Of a DNA stretch of 64,000 bases, positions 47,288-56,916 are shown in pieces. The position numbers were made by a program, and so were the translations under genes. Source of the stretch: Bradyrhizobium sp. 186 (lineage in GTDB: Bacteria > Pseudomonadota > Alphaproteobacteria > Rhizobiales > Xanthobacteraceae); the NCBI RefSeq assembly GCF_023101685.1, contig NZ_CP082164.1:62001-126000 (forward strand). Direction: 5' to 3'. Every line of letters begins with the position of its first letter. Position 1 is the stretch's first letter. Under the pieces are notes generated by a model. The model searched no databases and was not told the origin of the DNA. It worked only from the letters and a program-made list of their open reading frames with translations.

Positions 47288-47428
47288 ACTTTCTCGGAAA
47301 GGCTTTCTTTTCGACCCGCCCACTGGCCCTGGAGGCCAGAGGCCAACGCCCGACAGCGCTGTGCGCCCTCGGGCGTAAAGGTGTTTGGAAGATCGCTTCC
47401 TGGCAGTTTGCCAAGGAACGAGAGCAAG
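47288..47428 (+). ncRNA. candidate structured RNA or leader upstream of ffh
   Basis: Downstream of the promoter lie four stems in 90 bases: CTGGCC/GGCCAG (47323-47339), CGCCCGA/TCGGGCG (47347-47375) with an inner CAGC/GCTG, GGAAG/CTTCC (47387-47400) and TGGCA/TGCCA (47401-47413). No coding frame here is convincing. From memory, an alphaproteobacterial sRNA family is named after its position upstream of ffh; this could be a member, but I cannot confirm it. The 47073-47252 stretch shows no gene. Confidence 0.45.
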
Positions 47429-47531
47429 GTCATCCCCCGCGAAGGCGGGGGGATCCAGTATTCCAGAGGCAACTCGGCTCGAACCGAGGCGCCGCGGCGT
47501 ACTGGATGCCCCGGTCAAGCCGGGGCATGAC
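47429..47531. repeat. interspersed repeat, family C
   Basis: It opens GTCATCCCCCGCGAAGGCGG, has ATCCAGTATTCCAGAG and its partner GTACTGGATG inside, and closes with CCCCGGTCAAGCCGGGGCAT followed by GAC. It lies between the candidate RNA and the ffh start, so it would be in the ffh leader if they are co-transcribed. Confidence 0.85.
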
Positions 47532-47579
47532 AGGGGTGAATGCGGCAACCCTGCGCGAGCAGGACAAGGGACAACGGCA

Positions 47580-49124
47580 TTGTTCGACAATCTGTCGGAA
47601 CGGCTTGGCGGCATCCTCGATCGTCTGACGGGGCGCGGTGCGCTGACCGAAAAGGACGTCGACGCCGCGATGCGCGAGGTGCGCCGCGCGCTGCTGGAAG
47701 CCGACGTTGCGCTCGAGGTCGTGCGCAGCTTCACCGAACGGGTCCGCGAGCAGGCGATCGGCGCCACCGTCGTCAAGTCGGTGACGCCCGGCCAGATGGT
47801 GGTCAAGATCGTCCACGACGAGCTGATCAACACGCTCGGCGCCGAGAGCCAGACCATCGACGTGAATTCCGTGCCGCCGGTGCCGATCATGATGGTCGGC
47901 CTGCAAGGTTCCGGTAAGACGACGACCACCGCAAAGCTCGCCCGCCGTCTCGTCCAGCGCGACAAGCGCAAGGTGCTGATGGCCTCGCTCGACGTCTACC
48001 GCCCGGCGGCGATGGAGCAGCTTGCCGTGCTCGGCCGCGATCTCGACATTCCGACGCTTCCGATCGTCGCGGGACAGCAGCCGCCTCAAATCGCCAAGCG
48101 CGCGCTCGAAGCCGGCAAGCTCGGCGGCTACGACATCGTGCTGCTCGACACCGCCGGCCGCACCACGCTCGACGAAGAGATGATGGCGGAGGCAGCAGCC
48201 ATCAAGGCTGCCGCGAATCCGCATGAAGTGCTGCTGGTCGCGGATAGCCTCACCGGCCAGGACGCCGTCAACCTCGCCCGCGCCTTCGACGAGCGCGTCG
48301 GCCTCACCGGGATCGTCTTGACCCGCGTGGACGGCGATGGCCGCGGCGGCGCGGCGCTGTCGATGCGCGCGGTCACCGGCAAGCCGATCAAGCTGCTGGG
48401 CACCGGTGAAAAGACCGACGCGCTGGAGGATTTCCACCCCGACCGTATCGCCGGCCGCATCCTCGGCATGGGCGACGTGGTGTCGCTGGTCGAGCGGGCC
48501 GCCGCCAACATCGATGCGGAGAAGGCCGCGCGCACCGCCGAGCGGATGCGCAAGGGGCAGTTCGATCTCAACGACATGCGCGAGCAGTTGTTGCAGATGG
48601 CCAATATGGGCGGCATCAGCGGCTTGATGGGCATGATGCCCGGCATCGCCAAGATGAAGAACCAGATCGCGGCCGCCGGCATCGACGACAAGATTTTGAA
48701 GCGTCAGGTCGCGGTGATCGATTCCATGACGCGCGACGAGCGGCGTCATCCCGACGTGCTCAAGGCCAGCCGCAAGAAGCGCATCGCCGCCGGCTCCGGC
48801 CAGAGCGTCGAGCAGGTCAACAAGCTGCTCAAGATGCATCGGAACATGGCCGACGTGATGAAGGCCATGGGCTCGGGCAAGCGCGGCCCGCTCGCCGGCA
48901 TCGCCCAGGCGATGGGCTTCGGCGGCGGCATGAAGCCGCCTTCGCCGGAAGAGATGAAGGCATTGCAGGACAAGATGCAGGGTGGTGGCGGTGGCCTTCC
49001 GAACCTGCCGAAGGATTTGCCGGCCGGCCTGCGTCAGGGTCTTCCGAACGTTCCAGGGCTCACCGGGCTGAGCGGCAAGCCGTTGCTGCCAGGCCTTGGT
49101 GGCTTCCCGGGCAAGAAGAAATGA
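47580..49124 (+). CDS. ffh: signal recognition particle protein Ffh
   Basis: 514 residues. It is the SRP GTPase that binds signal sequences and 4.5S RNA and targets inner-membrane proteins via FtsY. N and G domains: GLQGSGKTTTTAKL, DTAGRTTLDEE and TRVDGDGRGG. The C-terminal Met-rich M domain spans about residues 325-435, followed by an unusually Gly/Pro/Leu-rich tail. The start is a TTG (47580), with AAGGGA 8 bases upstream and the canonical opening FDNLSERLGGILDRL. An in-frame upstream extension would translate repeat DNA. It heads the ffh-rpsP-rimM group. Confidence 0.96.
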   Translation: MFDNLSERLGGILDRLTGRGALTEKDVDAAMREVRRALLEADVALEVVRSFTERVREQAIGATVVKSVTPGQMVVKIVHDELINTLGAESQTIDVNSVPPVPIMMVGLQGSGKTTTTAKLARRLVQRDKRKVLMASLDVYRPAAMEQLAVLGRDLDIPTLPIVAGQQPPQIAKRALEAGKLGGYDIVLLDTAGRTTLDEEMMAEAAAIKAAANPHEVLLVADSLTGQDAVNLARAFDERVGLTGIVLTRVDGDGRGGAALSMRAVTGKPIKLLGTGEKTDALEDFHPDRIAGRILGMGDVVSLVERAAANIDAEKAARTAERMRKGQFDLNDMREQLLQMANMGGISGLMGMMPGIAKMKNQIAAAGIDDKILKRQVAVIDSMTRDERRHPDVLKASRKKRIAAGSGQSVEQVNKLLKMHRNMADVMKAMGSGKRGPLAGIAQAMGFGGGMKPPSPEEMKALQDKMQGGGGGLPNLPKDLPAGLRQGLPNVPGLTGLSGKPLLPGLGGFPGKKK

Positions 49125-49210
49125 GGAATTCGTCGCAACGGATCGCAAGCATCCGGCGTGACGCGGAATACCAATCAACTGAACAAAACGTACTTTGAAG
49201 GAGAAACCGA

Positions 49211-49543
49211 ATGTCAGTCGTTATCCGCCTCGCACGCGCAGGCACCAAGAAGCGCCCCGTCTATCACGTCGTCGTCGCCGATTCGCGCTTCCCCCGCGAC
49301 GGCCGTTTCATCGAGCGCCTCGGCCATTTCAACCCGCTGCTGCCGAAGGACAACGAGACCCGGCTGAAGCTCGACATGGACAAGGTGAAGGCCTGGCTCG
49401 CCAAGGGCGCGCAGCCGTCGGACCGCGTGATGCGCTTCCTCGATGCCGCCGGCGTCAAGAAGCGCGAGACGCGCAGCAACCCGCAGAAGGCCGTGCCGCG
49501 CAAGGAGCGCAAGGCGCAGGCCGAAGCCGCTGCGAAGGGCTAA
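49211..49543 (+). CDS. rpsP: 30S ribosomal protein S16
   Basis: A 110-residue ribosomal protein beginning [20 protein letters not shown], the S16 signature, with a basic C-terminal extension typical of alphaproteobacteria. GAAGGAGA gives a strong ribosome site. Nine bases separate its stop from rimM. Confidence 0.98.
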   Translation: MSVVIRLARAGTKKRPVYHVVVADSRFPRDGRFIERLGHFNPLLPKDNETRLKLDMDKVKAWLAKGAQPSDRVMRFLDAAGVKKRETRSNPQKAVPRKERKAQAEAAAKG

Positions 49544-49552
49544 GGCCAACCC

Positions 49553-50074
49553 ATGTCGGCGCTGATCTGCGTCGCGCGGATCGGCGCCGCGCATGGTGTG
49601 CGCGGCGCGGTCAAATTGTGGACCTTCACCGAAGATCCCTTGGCCGTGCGGCGCTATGGGCCGCTTGTCTCCAAGGACGGCAAGCGCCAGTTCGAGGTCG
49701 CGCAGGCGCGTGAGGCCAAGGATCATCTGGTCGCGACGTTCAAGGGCGTCACGACCCGCGATGAGGCCGAACGGCTCAACGGCATCGAGCTCTACGTCGC
49801 GCGCGAAAAACTGCCGGCGACCGACGAGGACGAATATTACCACACCGACCTGATCGGGCTCGCCGCCGTCACCATGACCGGCGAAGCGCTCGGCCGCGTG
49901 CTCGCGATCCATAATTTCGGCGCCGGCGACATCATCGAGATAGCGCCGCCGAAGGGCACGACGATGCTGCTGCCGTTTACCAACGCGGTGGTGCCCGAGG
50001 TCGATCTCAATAGCGGACGCGTCGTGATCGCGCTGCCGCAGGAGATCGAGGGCGATGACGACGAACAGCCGTAG
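49553..50074 (+). CDS. rimM: ribosome maturation factor RimM
   Basis: A 173-residue 30S assembly factor that binds S19. The RimM N-domain ([23 protein letters not shown]) and the PRC-barrel ([21 protein letters not shown]) are both present. The usual next gene trmD is displaced 2.4 kb downstream by a LysR/MFS pair. Confidence 0.97.
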   Translation: MSALICVARIGAAHGVRGAVKLWTFTEDPLAVRRYGPLVSKDGKRQFEVAQAREAKDHLVATFKGVTTRDEAERLNGIELYVAREKLPATDEDEYYHTDLIGLAAVTMTGEALGRVLAIHNFGAGDIIEIAPPKGTTMLLPFTNAVVPEVDLNSGRVVIALPQEIEGDDDEQP

Positions 50075-50080
50075 TCGGGT

Positions 50081-50992
50081 TCAGTCCATCCGCCGTCCCT
50101 GCTGCTCCAGCCAATCGCAGAACACCGCGCGGTGCGGATCGTCGCTGCGCCCTTCCGGGAAGTAGGCGAAGTAGCTTCGGGCCGGCAGGCTGATCTTCGG
50201 AAACGGCGTCACCAGACGCCCGGCCGCGAGATCATCGGCGATCAGGGCCGTCGGCCCCATTGCCACGCCGAGACCGTCGAGCGCGGCCTGGATGGTCAGA
50301 TAGAAATGATCGAACGTCAGCGACGCCGCAGGCTCCAGCGACGGCTGGCCTGCGTCGGTCAGCCAGTCCCGCCACAGGCGCGGCGTCGAGGTGACATGCA
50401 ACAGCGTGTGCCGCGATAGATCCGTGATCTCCGCCAGAGGCAATTGCGCAAGCAGGGACGGGTTGCAGACCGGCAGCCTGCGCTCCGACAACAGGACGCG
50501 CGACGCGAAGCCGTGGAAGCTGTCCGGGCCGCCGCGGATCACCACGTCGAAAAGCTCAGGCAACGCATCCACCGGATCGTTCGACGTCGACAGGCGCACC
50601 TCGATGTCGGGATGCTCGGCGCGAAACCTGCTCATGCGCGGCAGCAGCCAGCGCAGGCTGAACGTCGCCAGCGCATTGACGCGCAACACGGCCGCCGGTG
50701 GATCCCCGCGCCGCGCCCGATGCTGCTGCACGGCGGCCGATATCCGATCGAGTGCGGGGCCGAACTCCGCCAGGAGCGCCGCGCCGGCCGGCGTCAGCAC
50801 CACCCGCCGGACCGATCGCCGGAATAGCGTCGGTGCACCGAGCCATTCTTCGAGGAGGCGGACCTGTTGGCTGACCGCACCATGGGTCACGGCAAGCTCG
50901 ACGGCCGCCTCCTTGAAGCTGCCGAGCCGGGCGGCCGCCTCGAAGGCACGGACCGCATTCAGGGGAGGCAGGCTGCGACGCGGGACGGACAT
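50081..50992 (-). CDS. LysR-family transcriptional regulator
   Basis: A 303-residue protein with an N-terminal winged helix (PPLNAVRAFEAAARLGSFKEAA, then THGAVSQQVRLLEEWLG) and a C-terminal periplasmic-binding-like effector domain. The sequence is in the GcvA-like subgroup. It is divergent from an MFS gene with 196 bp between starts, the standard arrangement for a LysR protein controlling its neighbour. It stops 7 bases after the rimM stop, transcribed against the ribosomal operon. Confidence 0.94.
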   Translation of the reverse strand: MSVPRRSLPPLNAVRAFEAAARLGSFKEAAVELAVTHGAVSQQVRLLEEWLGAPTLFRRSVRRVVLTPAGAALLAEFGPALDRISAAVQQHRARRGDPPAAVLRVNALATFSLRWLLPRMSRFRAEHPDIEVRLSTSNDPVDALPELFDVVIRGGPDSFHGFASRVLLSERRLPVCNPSLLAQLPLAEITDLSRHTLLHVTSTPRLWRDWLTDAGQPSLEPAASLTFDHFYLTIQAALDGLGVAMGPTALIADDLAAGRLVTPFPKISLPARSYFAYFPEGRSDDPHRAVFCDWLEQQGRRMD

Positions 50993-51035
50993 GAGCGCTC
51001 TGTCAGAATTTCTAACGCATGGTCCAATTATTACT

Positions 51036-51051
51036 GGTTTGTGACAGAACC
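51036..51051. promoter_or_regulatory. possible LysR operator in the divergent intergenic region
   Basis: GGTT-N8-AACC (GGTTTGTGACAGAACC) is a short dyad about 45 bases before the LysR start. LysR sites are loosely T-N11-A palindromes, so this is a candidate only. Confidence 0.25.
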
Positions 51052-51188
51052 ATAAAACATCTCATAATGCGCTCCAAGGCATTCGCACGGCTTCCCTTTC
51101 CAGATCCGCGGGCGCGATATCGTGGCAATCTCGTCTTCAGCTTTACTGTCACTAGCTCGATCCGCCCTGCTCTTCGCGGGAGGCGCCT

Positions 51189-52388
51189 ATGGCTGAATCC
51201 GGATCGCAGGACCGGAGCCGGGCGGCCCGCACACTTGCGGCGACGGGCGTCAACCACGCCCTCCACGATGGCTATACCGACCTGATCTACGTGCTGCTGC
51301 CGCTCTGGCAGACCGAGTTTGCCCTGAGCTACGGGCTGCTGGCGGTGATGCGCGGGCTTTATTCCGGCGCCATGGCCGGGCTGCAAATCCCCGTCGGCCG
51401 TCTCGCCGAGCGGATCGATGGGAAGATCATTCTGGCGATCGGCACCCTGGTGGCGGCGCTCGGTTATGTCTGCGCCGGGCTGTCCGGCGGGGTGGTGGCA
51501 TTGGGCCTCGCGCTCGCACTTTCCGGCGCCGGGTCGAGCACGCAGCACCCGATCGCTTCGACGGCGGTGGCGCGCGCCTATGGCCAGGCGGCGCGGGGAC
51601 CGCTCGGCATCTACAATTTCACCGGCGATCTCGGAAAGGCAGCCATCCCCGCACTGACCGCGTTGCTGCTGGTGGTGATGTCGTGGCGGCACGCCCTGCT
51701 TCTGCTGGCGCTGGCAGGACTGCTCGTCGCGGCCGGCCTCGCCCTGCTGATGCCGGCGGTTGGCAAGGGGCCCGCCAGCCAATCGAAAGGCCCATCGCAA
51801 GGCACGCACGCCGGCCGCGGCGGCTTCCACTGGTTGCTCGCGATCGGAATTTTGGACACCGCCGTCAGGATGGGTTTTCTCACATTCCTGCCCTTTCTGC
51901 TGCGTGACAAGGGCGCATCGCTGCCGACCAACGGCTTCGCGCTCGCGCTGGTCTTCATCGGAGGGGCGGCCGGCAAGTTCACTTGCGGCTGGCTCGGCGC
52001 GCGCATCGGCACGCTGCGCACGGTGCTGCTCACCGAAGGCGGAACGGCGCTGCTAATCATGGCCGTGCTGGCATTGCCGCTCACGTCGGCCATCATTGCG
52101 CTGCCGCTGCTCGGCGTGATGCTCAACGGCACGTCCTCCGTCCTCTATGGGACGGTCCCCGAACTTGCACCGCGTGATCGCACCGAACGCGCCTTCGCGC
52201 TGTTCTACACGGGGACGATTGGCTCGGGCGCGATCGCGCCCGTGCTCTATGGCCTGCTCGGCGATGTCCTCGGCCCGGCCATGGCGACCGCGGCGACCGC
52301 CGCCACCGCACTTGTCATCTGCCCGCTGGCGCTGATGCTGGCATCGCACCTGTCCGAGGAGCCCGGCGGGCATTGCTCCAACGCCTGA
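51189..52388 (+). CDS. MFS transporter, fosmidomycin-resistance-like
   Basis: A 399-residue protein with about 12 hydrophobic segments. The start NHALHDGYTDLIYVLLPLWQ and the AERIDGKIIL loop resemble the Fsr (fosmidomycin resistance) branch of the major facilitator superfamily. Probable drug or metabolite efflux; substrate unknown. Divergent from a LysR regulator. Its stop is 60 bases before trmD. Confidence 0.87.
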   Translation: MAESGSQDRSRAARTLAATGVNHALHDGYTDLIYVLLPLWQTEFALSYGLLAVMRGLYSGAMAGLQIPVGRLAERIDGKIILAIGTLVAALGYVCAGLSGGVVALGLALALSGAGSSTQHPIASTAVARAYGQAARGPLGIYNFTGDLGKAAIPALTALLLVVMSWRHALLLLALAGLLVAAGLALLMPAVGKGPASQSKGPSQGTHAGRGGFHWLLAIGILDTAVRMGFLTFLPFLLRDKGASLPTNGFALALVFIGGAAGKFTCGWLGARIGTLRTVLLTEGGTALLIMAVLALPLTSAIIALPLLGVMLNGTSSVLYGTVPELAPRDRTERAFALFYTGTIGSGAIAPVLYGLLGDVLGPAMATAATAATALVICPLALMLASHLSEEPGGHCSNA

Positions 52389-52447
52389 GGAGCGCTCTGC
52401 TTGCGCGAGGCCTCGACCTGTCGGCTGCAATGGCATAACCAGCGGCC

Positions 52448-53191
52448 ATGACCACCTCCTCACCCTGGCGCGCGACCGTGCTGACGCTGTTTCCGGAGAT
52501 GTTTCCGGGACCGCTCGGCGTGAGCCTGGCCGGGCGGGCGCTGGCGTCCGGGCTTTGGGAGCTGGAGGCGCGAGACATCCGGGCCTCCGCGACCGACCGC
52601 CACCGCAGCGTCGACGACACCCCGGCCGGTGGCGGCCCGGGCATGGTGCTGCGGGCGGATATTCTGGCCGCCGCGATCGACACGGCCGGGATCGGCCCGG
52701 AACGGCCGAAACTCCTGATGAGCCCGCGCGGTCGGCCATTGACCCAGACCCGGGTTGCAGAGCTTGCCCAGGGCCCCGGCCCCCTTATCGTCTGCGGGCG
52801 GTTCGAAGGGGTCGACCAGCGGGTGATTGACGCCCGTGGCCTGGAGGAGGTCTCGATCGGCGACTACGTGCTGTCCGGGGGCGAAATCGCAGGCATGGCG
52901 CTCATTGATGCCTGTGTCCGGCTGCTGCCGGGGGTCATGGGCAAAGAGGCCTCGGGAACCGAGGAGAGCTTCTCCGACGGGCTGCTGGAATACCCCCAAT
53001 ACACCCGCCCGCAGACCTTCGAGGGGGTTCCGATCCCCCAGATCCTGACCTCCGGCGATCACGCTAAGGTCGCGGCGTGGCGGCGGGCGGAATCCGAGGC
53101 TCTGACGGCGGCCCGGCGGCCGGATCTGTGGACGAAGGCCCCGAATCGGGCGGCCGGCCAAAAAACGCCAAAAAGCACGACAGACGGGTGA
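52448..53191 (+). CDS. trmD: tRNA (guanine-N1)-methyltransferase
   Basis: A 247-residue SPOUT enzyme that methylates G37 of tRNAs with G36, preventing frameshifting. The trefoil knot segments [13 protein letters not shown] and [10 protein letters not shown] are present, as is the N-terminal [13 protein letters not shown]. Followed by rplS after about 110 bp. Separated from rimM by the LysR/MFS insert. Confidence 0.97.
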   Translation: MTTSSPWRATVLTLFPEMFPGPLGVSLAGRALASGLWELEARDIRASATDRHRSVDDTPAGGGPGMVLRADILAAAIDTAGIGPERPKLLMSPRGRPLTQTRVAELAQGPGPLIVCGRFEGVDQRVIDARGLEEVSIGDYVLSGGEIAGMALIDACVRLLPGVMGKEASGTEESFSDGLLEYPQYTRPQTFEGVPIPQILTSGDHAKVAAWRRAESEALTAARRPDLWTKAPNRAAGQKTPKSTTDG

Positions 53192-53299
53192 CAAACGTTC
53201 CGGCTTGCCTTATAGCAGCGGCCAAATCCGCAATGGCTGGATAGACGAATTTTGCGCAGCCCCCGTTTCCAAGGCTGGGCGCGCCGATGGAGATTACCC

Positions 53300-53683
53300 A
53301 TGAACCTGATCAAGCAGCTCGAACAAGAGCAATTCGACAAGCTCTCCGCCGGCAAGGACATTCCGGAATTCGGGCCCGGCGACACCTTGATCGTCAACGT
53401 GAAGGTCGTCGAAGGCGATCGTACCCGCGTTCAGGCCTATGAAGGCGTCTGCATCGGTCGTTCCGGCGGAGGCCTCAACGAGAGCTTCACTGTCCGCAAG
53501 ATCTCCTATGGCGAGGGCGTCGAGCGCGTGTTCCCGGTGATGTCGCCGATGATCGACTCGATCAAGGTGGTGCGCCGCGGCAAGGTGCGTCGCGCCAAGC
53601 TCTATTACCTCCGCAATCTCCGCGGCAAGTCGGCCCGCATCGTCGAGAAGAAGCAGGACCGCCCCACCGCCGTCAACGAGTAG
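53300..53683 (+). CDS. rplS: 50S ribosomal protein L19
   Basis: A 127-residue ribosomal protein. [16 protein letters not shown], the [16 protein letters not shown] strand and [20 protein letters not shown] are the L19 signature. I start at [11 protein letters not shown] because GGAGA lies 6 bases upstream. A strong terminator follows. Confidence 0.98.
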   Translation: MNLIKQLEQEQFDKLSAGKDIPEFGPGDTLIVNVKVVEGDRTRVQAYEGVCIGRSGGGLNESFTVRKISYGEGVERVFPVMSPMIDSIKVVRRGKVRRAKLYYLRNLRGKSARIVEKKQDRPTAVNE

Positions 53684-53708
53684 TCTCGAAGACAGGCGAG
53701 TTTCGAAG

Positions 53709-53737
53709 AGCGCGGGGCCAAACCCCGCGCTTTTTTG
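53709..53737 (+). terminator. intrinsic terminator after rplS
   Basis: A perfect 8-bp GC stem (GCGCGGGG/CCCCGCGC) with a 5-base loop, followed by six T. It closes the trmD-rplS unit. Confidence 0.95.
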
Positions 53738-54008
53738 TTGCGTCAGCCGTGCGCGTCAAAGCCCTCGCGATTCCAGTTCGGCCTGCTATATATTCTTGGA
53801 ATGTTTCCAGATCTGACCAGCTTCGGACCCGTCAAGCGCATCGTCATCGACGATCGCTCGCGGCTGCCTGGCCGGTTCTTCGGACGCTTCGCGACCTCGG
53901 CAACGTCAGAGCTTAGTTCCGCAGCTTAAACGCTGCGCCGAAGACGACTTTGTTGCCCCGCGCGTAACCGCGCATATCCGCTGCACAACATTCCCGGAGC
54001 TGACGCTC
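53738..54008. other. leuC upstream region
   Basis: About 270 bp. A TATATATTCTT stretch near 53787-53797 could be a -10 element. A 42-codon frame from 53801 lacks a ribosome site and is not called. No T-box or leucine-rich leader peptide was recognised. Confidence 0.4.
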
Positions 54009-55415
54009 ATGTCCAAGCCGACCACATTGTACGACAAGATCTGGAACGACCATCTGGTGCACGAAGCCGAGGACGGCACCTGCCTGCTCTATATCGATCG
54101 CCATCTGGTGCACGAGGTGACCTCACCGCAAGCGTTCGAGGGTCTGCGCGCCACCGGGCGCAAGGTCCACGCCCCCGAGAAGACACTCGCCGTCGTCGAT
54201 CACAACGTGCCGACCACCGACCGCAGCAAGCCGAATCCGGATCCGGAGAGCATCGAGCAGATCAAGGCGCTGGCTGATAATGCCAAGGAATTCGGTATCG
54301 AATATTACGACGAGTTCGACAAGCGCCAGGGCGTCGTCCACGTCATCGGCCCCGAGCAAGGCTTTACGCTGCCCGGCACCACCATCGTCTGCGGCGACAG
54401 CCACACCTCGACGCATGGCGCGTTCGGCGCGCTCGCGCACGGCATCGGCACGAGCGAGGTCGAGCACGTGCTGGCGACGCAGACGCTGATCCAGAAGAAG
54501 GCGAAGAACATGCGCGTCACGGTCGACGGCAAATTGCCGGAGGGCGTGACGGGCAAGGACATCATCCTGGCCATCATCGGCGAGATCGGCACCGCCGGCG
54601 GTACCGGCTACGTGCTGGAATACGCCGGCGATGCCATCCGCGCGCTGTCGATGGAAGGCCGCATGACGGTCTGCAACATGTCGATCGAAGGCGGCGCGCG
54701 CGCCGGACTGGTTGCGCCCGACCAGAAGGCCTACGACTTCCTGCGTGATCGTCCCAAGGCGCCGAAGGGCGCCGCCTGGGACGCGGCGATGCGCTACTGG
54801 GAGAAACTGCGCTCCGATAAGGGCGCGCATTTCGACCACGAGCTGCGGCTGGATGCTGCAAAGCTGCCGCCGATCGTGACCTGGGGCACGAGCCCTGAGG
54901 ACGTCATCTCGGTGACGGGCATCGTGCCTGATCCCGACAAGATCGCGGACGAGGCCAAGCGTCTCTCGAAGCACCGCGCGCTGAAATATATGGGCCTGAC
55001 CGCGGGCACGAAGATCACCGACATCAAGCTCGATCGCATCTTCATCGGCTCCTGCACCAACGGCCGCATCGAGGATCTGCGCGCCGCCGCCAAGATCGCG
55101 GAAGGCAAGCAGGTCTCGGCGCATGTCAACGCCATGGTCGTGCCGGGCTCCGGCCTCGTGAAGGAGCAGGCCGAGGCTGAGGGTCTGGACAAGATCTTCA
55201 TCACGGCCGGCTTCGAATGGCGCGAGCCGGGCTGCTCGATGTGCCTCGCCATGAACCCGGACAAGCTGAAGCCGGAAGAGCGCTGCGCCTCGACTTCGAA
55301 CCGCAATTTCGAAGGCCGCCAGGGCTTCAAGGGCCGCACCCATCTGGTGTCGCCGGCAATGGCGGCGGCGGCCGCGATCGCGGGTCACTTCGTCGACGTG
55401 CGGGAGTGGCGCTGA
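54009..55415 (+). CDS. leuC: 3-isopropylmalate dehydratase large subunit
   Basis: A 468-residue aconitase-family protein. Together with LeuD it isomerises 2- to 3-isopropylmalate in leucine synthesis. The [4Fe-4S] ligands are in GSCTNGR and [23 protein letters not shown] is the substrate loop. Full length. Its partner leuD lies 3.2 kb downstream rather than adjacent, an arrangement that I believe occurs in related genomes. Confidence 0.97.
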   Translation: MSKPTTLYDKIWNDHLVHEAEDGTCLLYIDRHLVHEVTSPQAFEGLRATGRKVHAPEKTLAVVDHNVPTTDRSKPNPDPESIEQIKALADNAKEFGIEYYDEFDKRQGVVHVIGPEQGFTLPGTTIVCGDSHTSTHGAFGALAHGIGTSEVEHVLATQTLIQKKAKNMRVTVDGKLPEGVTGKDIILAIIGEIGTAGGTGYVLEYAGDAIRALSMEGRMTVCNMSIEGGARAGLVAPDQKAYDFLRDRPKAPKGAAWDAAMRYWEKLRSDKGAHFDHELRLDAAKLPPIVTWGTSPEDVISVTGIVPDPDKIADEAKRLSKHRALKYMGLTAGTKITDIKLDRIFIGSCTNGRIEDLRAAAKIAEGKQVSAHVNAMVVPGSGLVKEQAEAEGLDKIFITAGFEWREPGCSMCLAMNPDKLKPEERCASTSNRNFEGRQGFKGRTHLVSPAMAAAAAIAGHFVDVREWR

Positions 55416-55509
55416 GCCGCTCCCTGCAATTTGAACTAAAGCGGCAAACGGCTGTTAATCGGCATTGCCGACACTGCGTCCTCGCGACGGATACGCGAGG
55501 ACGCGCGCC

Positions 55510-55713
55510 ATGGCCAACAAGCCTGAATATGTCGATCTGATCGGCGAGGCGACCCGCCAGCACCGGCGTCGCGCAACGCCGCTGCGCATTGTCGCCAGGC
55601 CGGAGGTCGAGGAGACCTCACGGCTCAGCCGCTGGCCGCCGGCGATGTTCAAGCAGTGGAAGCTCGAGAACCTGATGCGGTGGAAGGCCGCGTCGTGGAA
55701 GCTGAAGGATTAG
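55510..55713 (+). CDS. small basic protein of unknown function
   Basis: 67 residues beginning MANKPEYVDLIGEATRQHRR. It is rich in Arg, Lys and Trp, with no signal peptide or membrane segment. Coding bias matches the neighbours, but the ribosome site is weak. Possibly a conserved Bradyrhizobium-type small protein. Confidence 0.5.
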   Translation: MANKPEYVDLIGEATRQHRRRATPLRIVARPEVEETSRLSRWPPAMFKQWKLENLMRWKAASWKLKD

Positions 55714-55727
55714 CTGTAGCCACGCAC

Positions 55728-55808
55728 GTCATTCCGGGGCGAAGCAAAGCATCGAACCCGGAATCTCGAGATTCCGGGTCTGGCGCTGATGCGCCATCCC
55801 GGAATGAC
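55728..55808. repeat. interspersed repeat, family D (best copy)
   Basis: GTCATTCCGGGGCGAAGCAA at the left and ATCCCGGAATGAC at the right flank a perfect internal dyad (ACCCGGAATCTCGAGATTCC followed by GGGT). It is a second copy of the element at 32341-32440. Confidence 0.88.
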
Positions 55809-55859
55809 GGTGCGATCGGCATGACGCTTTACGAATAGACCTCGGCAGCGCGGCTCAAA

Positions 55860-56420
55860 TTACCAATAGCGGTACGGATGGTGCCAGCGATGCCAGCGGC
55901 AGATGCGGCGCGGACCGTAATAGGTCCAGATGACCCGGCAGCGGCGCGGATAGCTGTAATAGGGATAGTAGCCGCCGTAGTACCGCCGGTGGAAGTGACG
56001 ATAGCCGTAATGGGGACGGTGAAAACCGCCATAGCGATGGAAGCCGCCATAGCGATAGCCGCCAACGTGGCCGTGATAGACGGGCGCGGCGCGGATGCCG
56101 CCGATATGGCCGCCATGGAAACCGCCGCCGCGGATGCCGCCGAAATGCGCCCCGCCACCATGGAAGCCGCCGCCACCGCGAAAACCGCCGCCGCCATGGA
56201 AGCCACCTCCGCCATGTCCACCACCCCCGCCACCGTGCCGAACTTGCGTGATCATGTCGTCGGCGACGGGCTTCGCCGCCGGCAACGCTGTCGGATTGAT
56301 TGGAGTCATCGCCTCGGCGCGATGCGCAGTCCCCGCCGACAGCATCAGCGTTGTGACGGCCGCAACCCCGAGCAGGCGGATCAAGCGCACGCCTGTCCTG
56401 GGATCAACAATCCTCAGCAT
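55860..56420 (-). CDS. exported Gly/His/Tyr-rich protein
   Basis: A 186-residue protein with a signal peptide (about residues 1-37, ending AEA). A Gly/His/Phe repeat region (about 60-110, FHGGGG-type units) and a Tyr/Arg/His-rich C-terminus follow. No enzyme motif. It is a rhizobial-type small envelope protein; the His content suggests metal or polyanion binding, which is speculative. The start is MLRIVD, since GGAG lies 6 bases upstream of it. Confidence 0.78.
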   Translation of the reverse strand: MLRIVDPRTGVRLIRLLGVAAVTTLMLSAGTAHRAEAMTPINPTALPAAKPVADDMITQVRHGGGGGGHGGGGFHGGGGFRGGGGFHGGGAHFGGIRGGGFHGGHIGGIRAAPVYHGHVGGYRYGGFHRYGGFHRPHYGYRHFHRRYYGGYYPYYSYPRRCRVIWTYYGPRRICRWHRWHHPYRYW

Positions 56421-56570
56421 AGAGTTCTCCATGAATTTGGACAGCGAGGTTGCGACGCCGCATCTCGGCTCGCCGTCGCTGTTCATTTGCGGTCGCTCCC
56501 GACATTAAATTAGGGATAGCGACGTGAACGCGTCATGAATGAAGGACATTCCGCGCATCACGCTGCTGCT

Positions 56571-56822
56571 TCACCACCACGGTCCGAAGCCGAACACGAA
56601 GGGCGCGGGCACGCGGTAGGGATAAGGCCGGTAGTAAACAGGTCGCGCATAGTAGTGCGGCTCGTAGGGGATAGAGCGGCGCGCACCGTCGTGGTGTCGA
56701 TGCTGGCGCCCTGCGCCGATATCCATCGCTGACGTCTGTTGCTTCGTTGCACTCTTGGCCGCCGCAGCCGGCAAGCCGGCCATGATTGCCAGAACAACGG
56801 CAACTCCGATCCATCTCGTCAT
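56571..56822 (-). CDS. small exported Tyr/Pro/His-rich protein
   Basis: An 83-residue protein with a signal peptide (MTRWIGVAVVLAIMAGLPAA) followed by a His/Arg stretch (RQHRHHDGARR) and a Tyr/Pro-rich end (PYEPHYYARPVYYRPYPYR) terminating GFGPWW. GGAGG lies 5 bases before the ATG. One of three similar exported proteins in tandem on this strand. Confidence 0.75.
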   Translation of the reverse strand: MTRWIGVAVVLAIMAGLPAAAAKSATKQQTSAMDIGAGRQHRHHDGARRSIPYEPHYYARPVYYRPYPYRVPAPFVFGFGPWW

Positions 56823-56873
56823 AACGACCTCCGCCCTCAGCATGCGGGCTTCGTGAGGCCGTTCGCAAGTTAA

Positions 56874-56898
56874 AACAGGCCCGGGATCCGGGCCTGTT
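56874..56898 (-). terminator. hairpin between two small exported-protein genes
   Basis: AACAGGCCCGGGATCCGGGCCTGTT is a near-perfect palindrome (11-bp arms, 3-base loop) with TTTT downstream when read on the minus strand. It should terminate the 56917-57150 gene. Confidence 0.8.
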
Positions 56899-56916
56899 CC
56901 TATCAACGCCGCCGCT

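Noticed and set aside
47430-49178. 582-codon minus-strand frame opposite ffh
   Set aside because: Antisense shadow; ffh on the plus strand is unambiguous.
53801-53929. 42-codon frame upstream of leuC
   Set aside because: No ribosome site, not leucine-rich, so not a convincing attenuation leader or gene.
54123-55388. 421-codon minus-strand frame opposite leuC
   Set aside because: Antisense shadow of a conserved enzyme gene.
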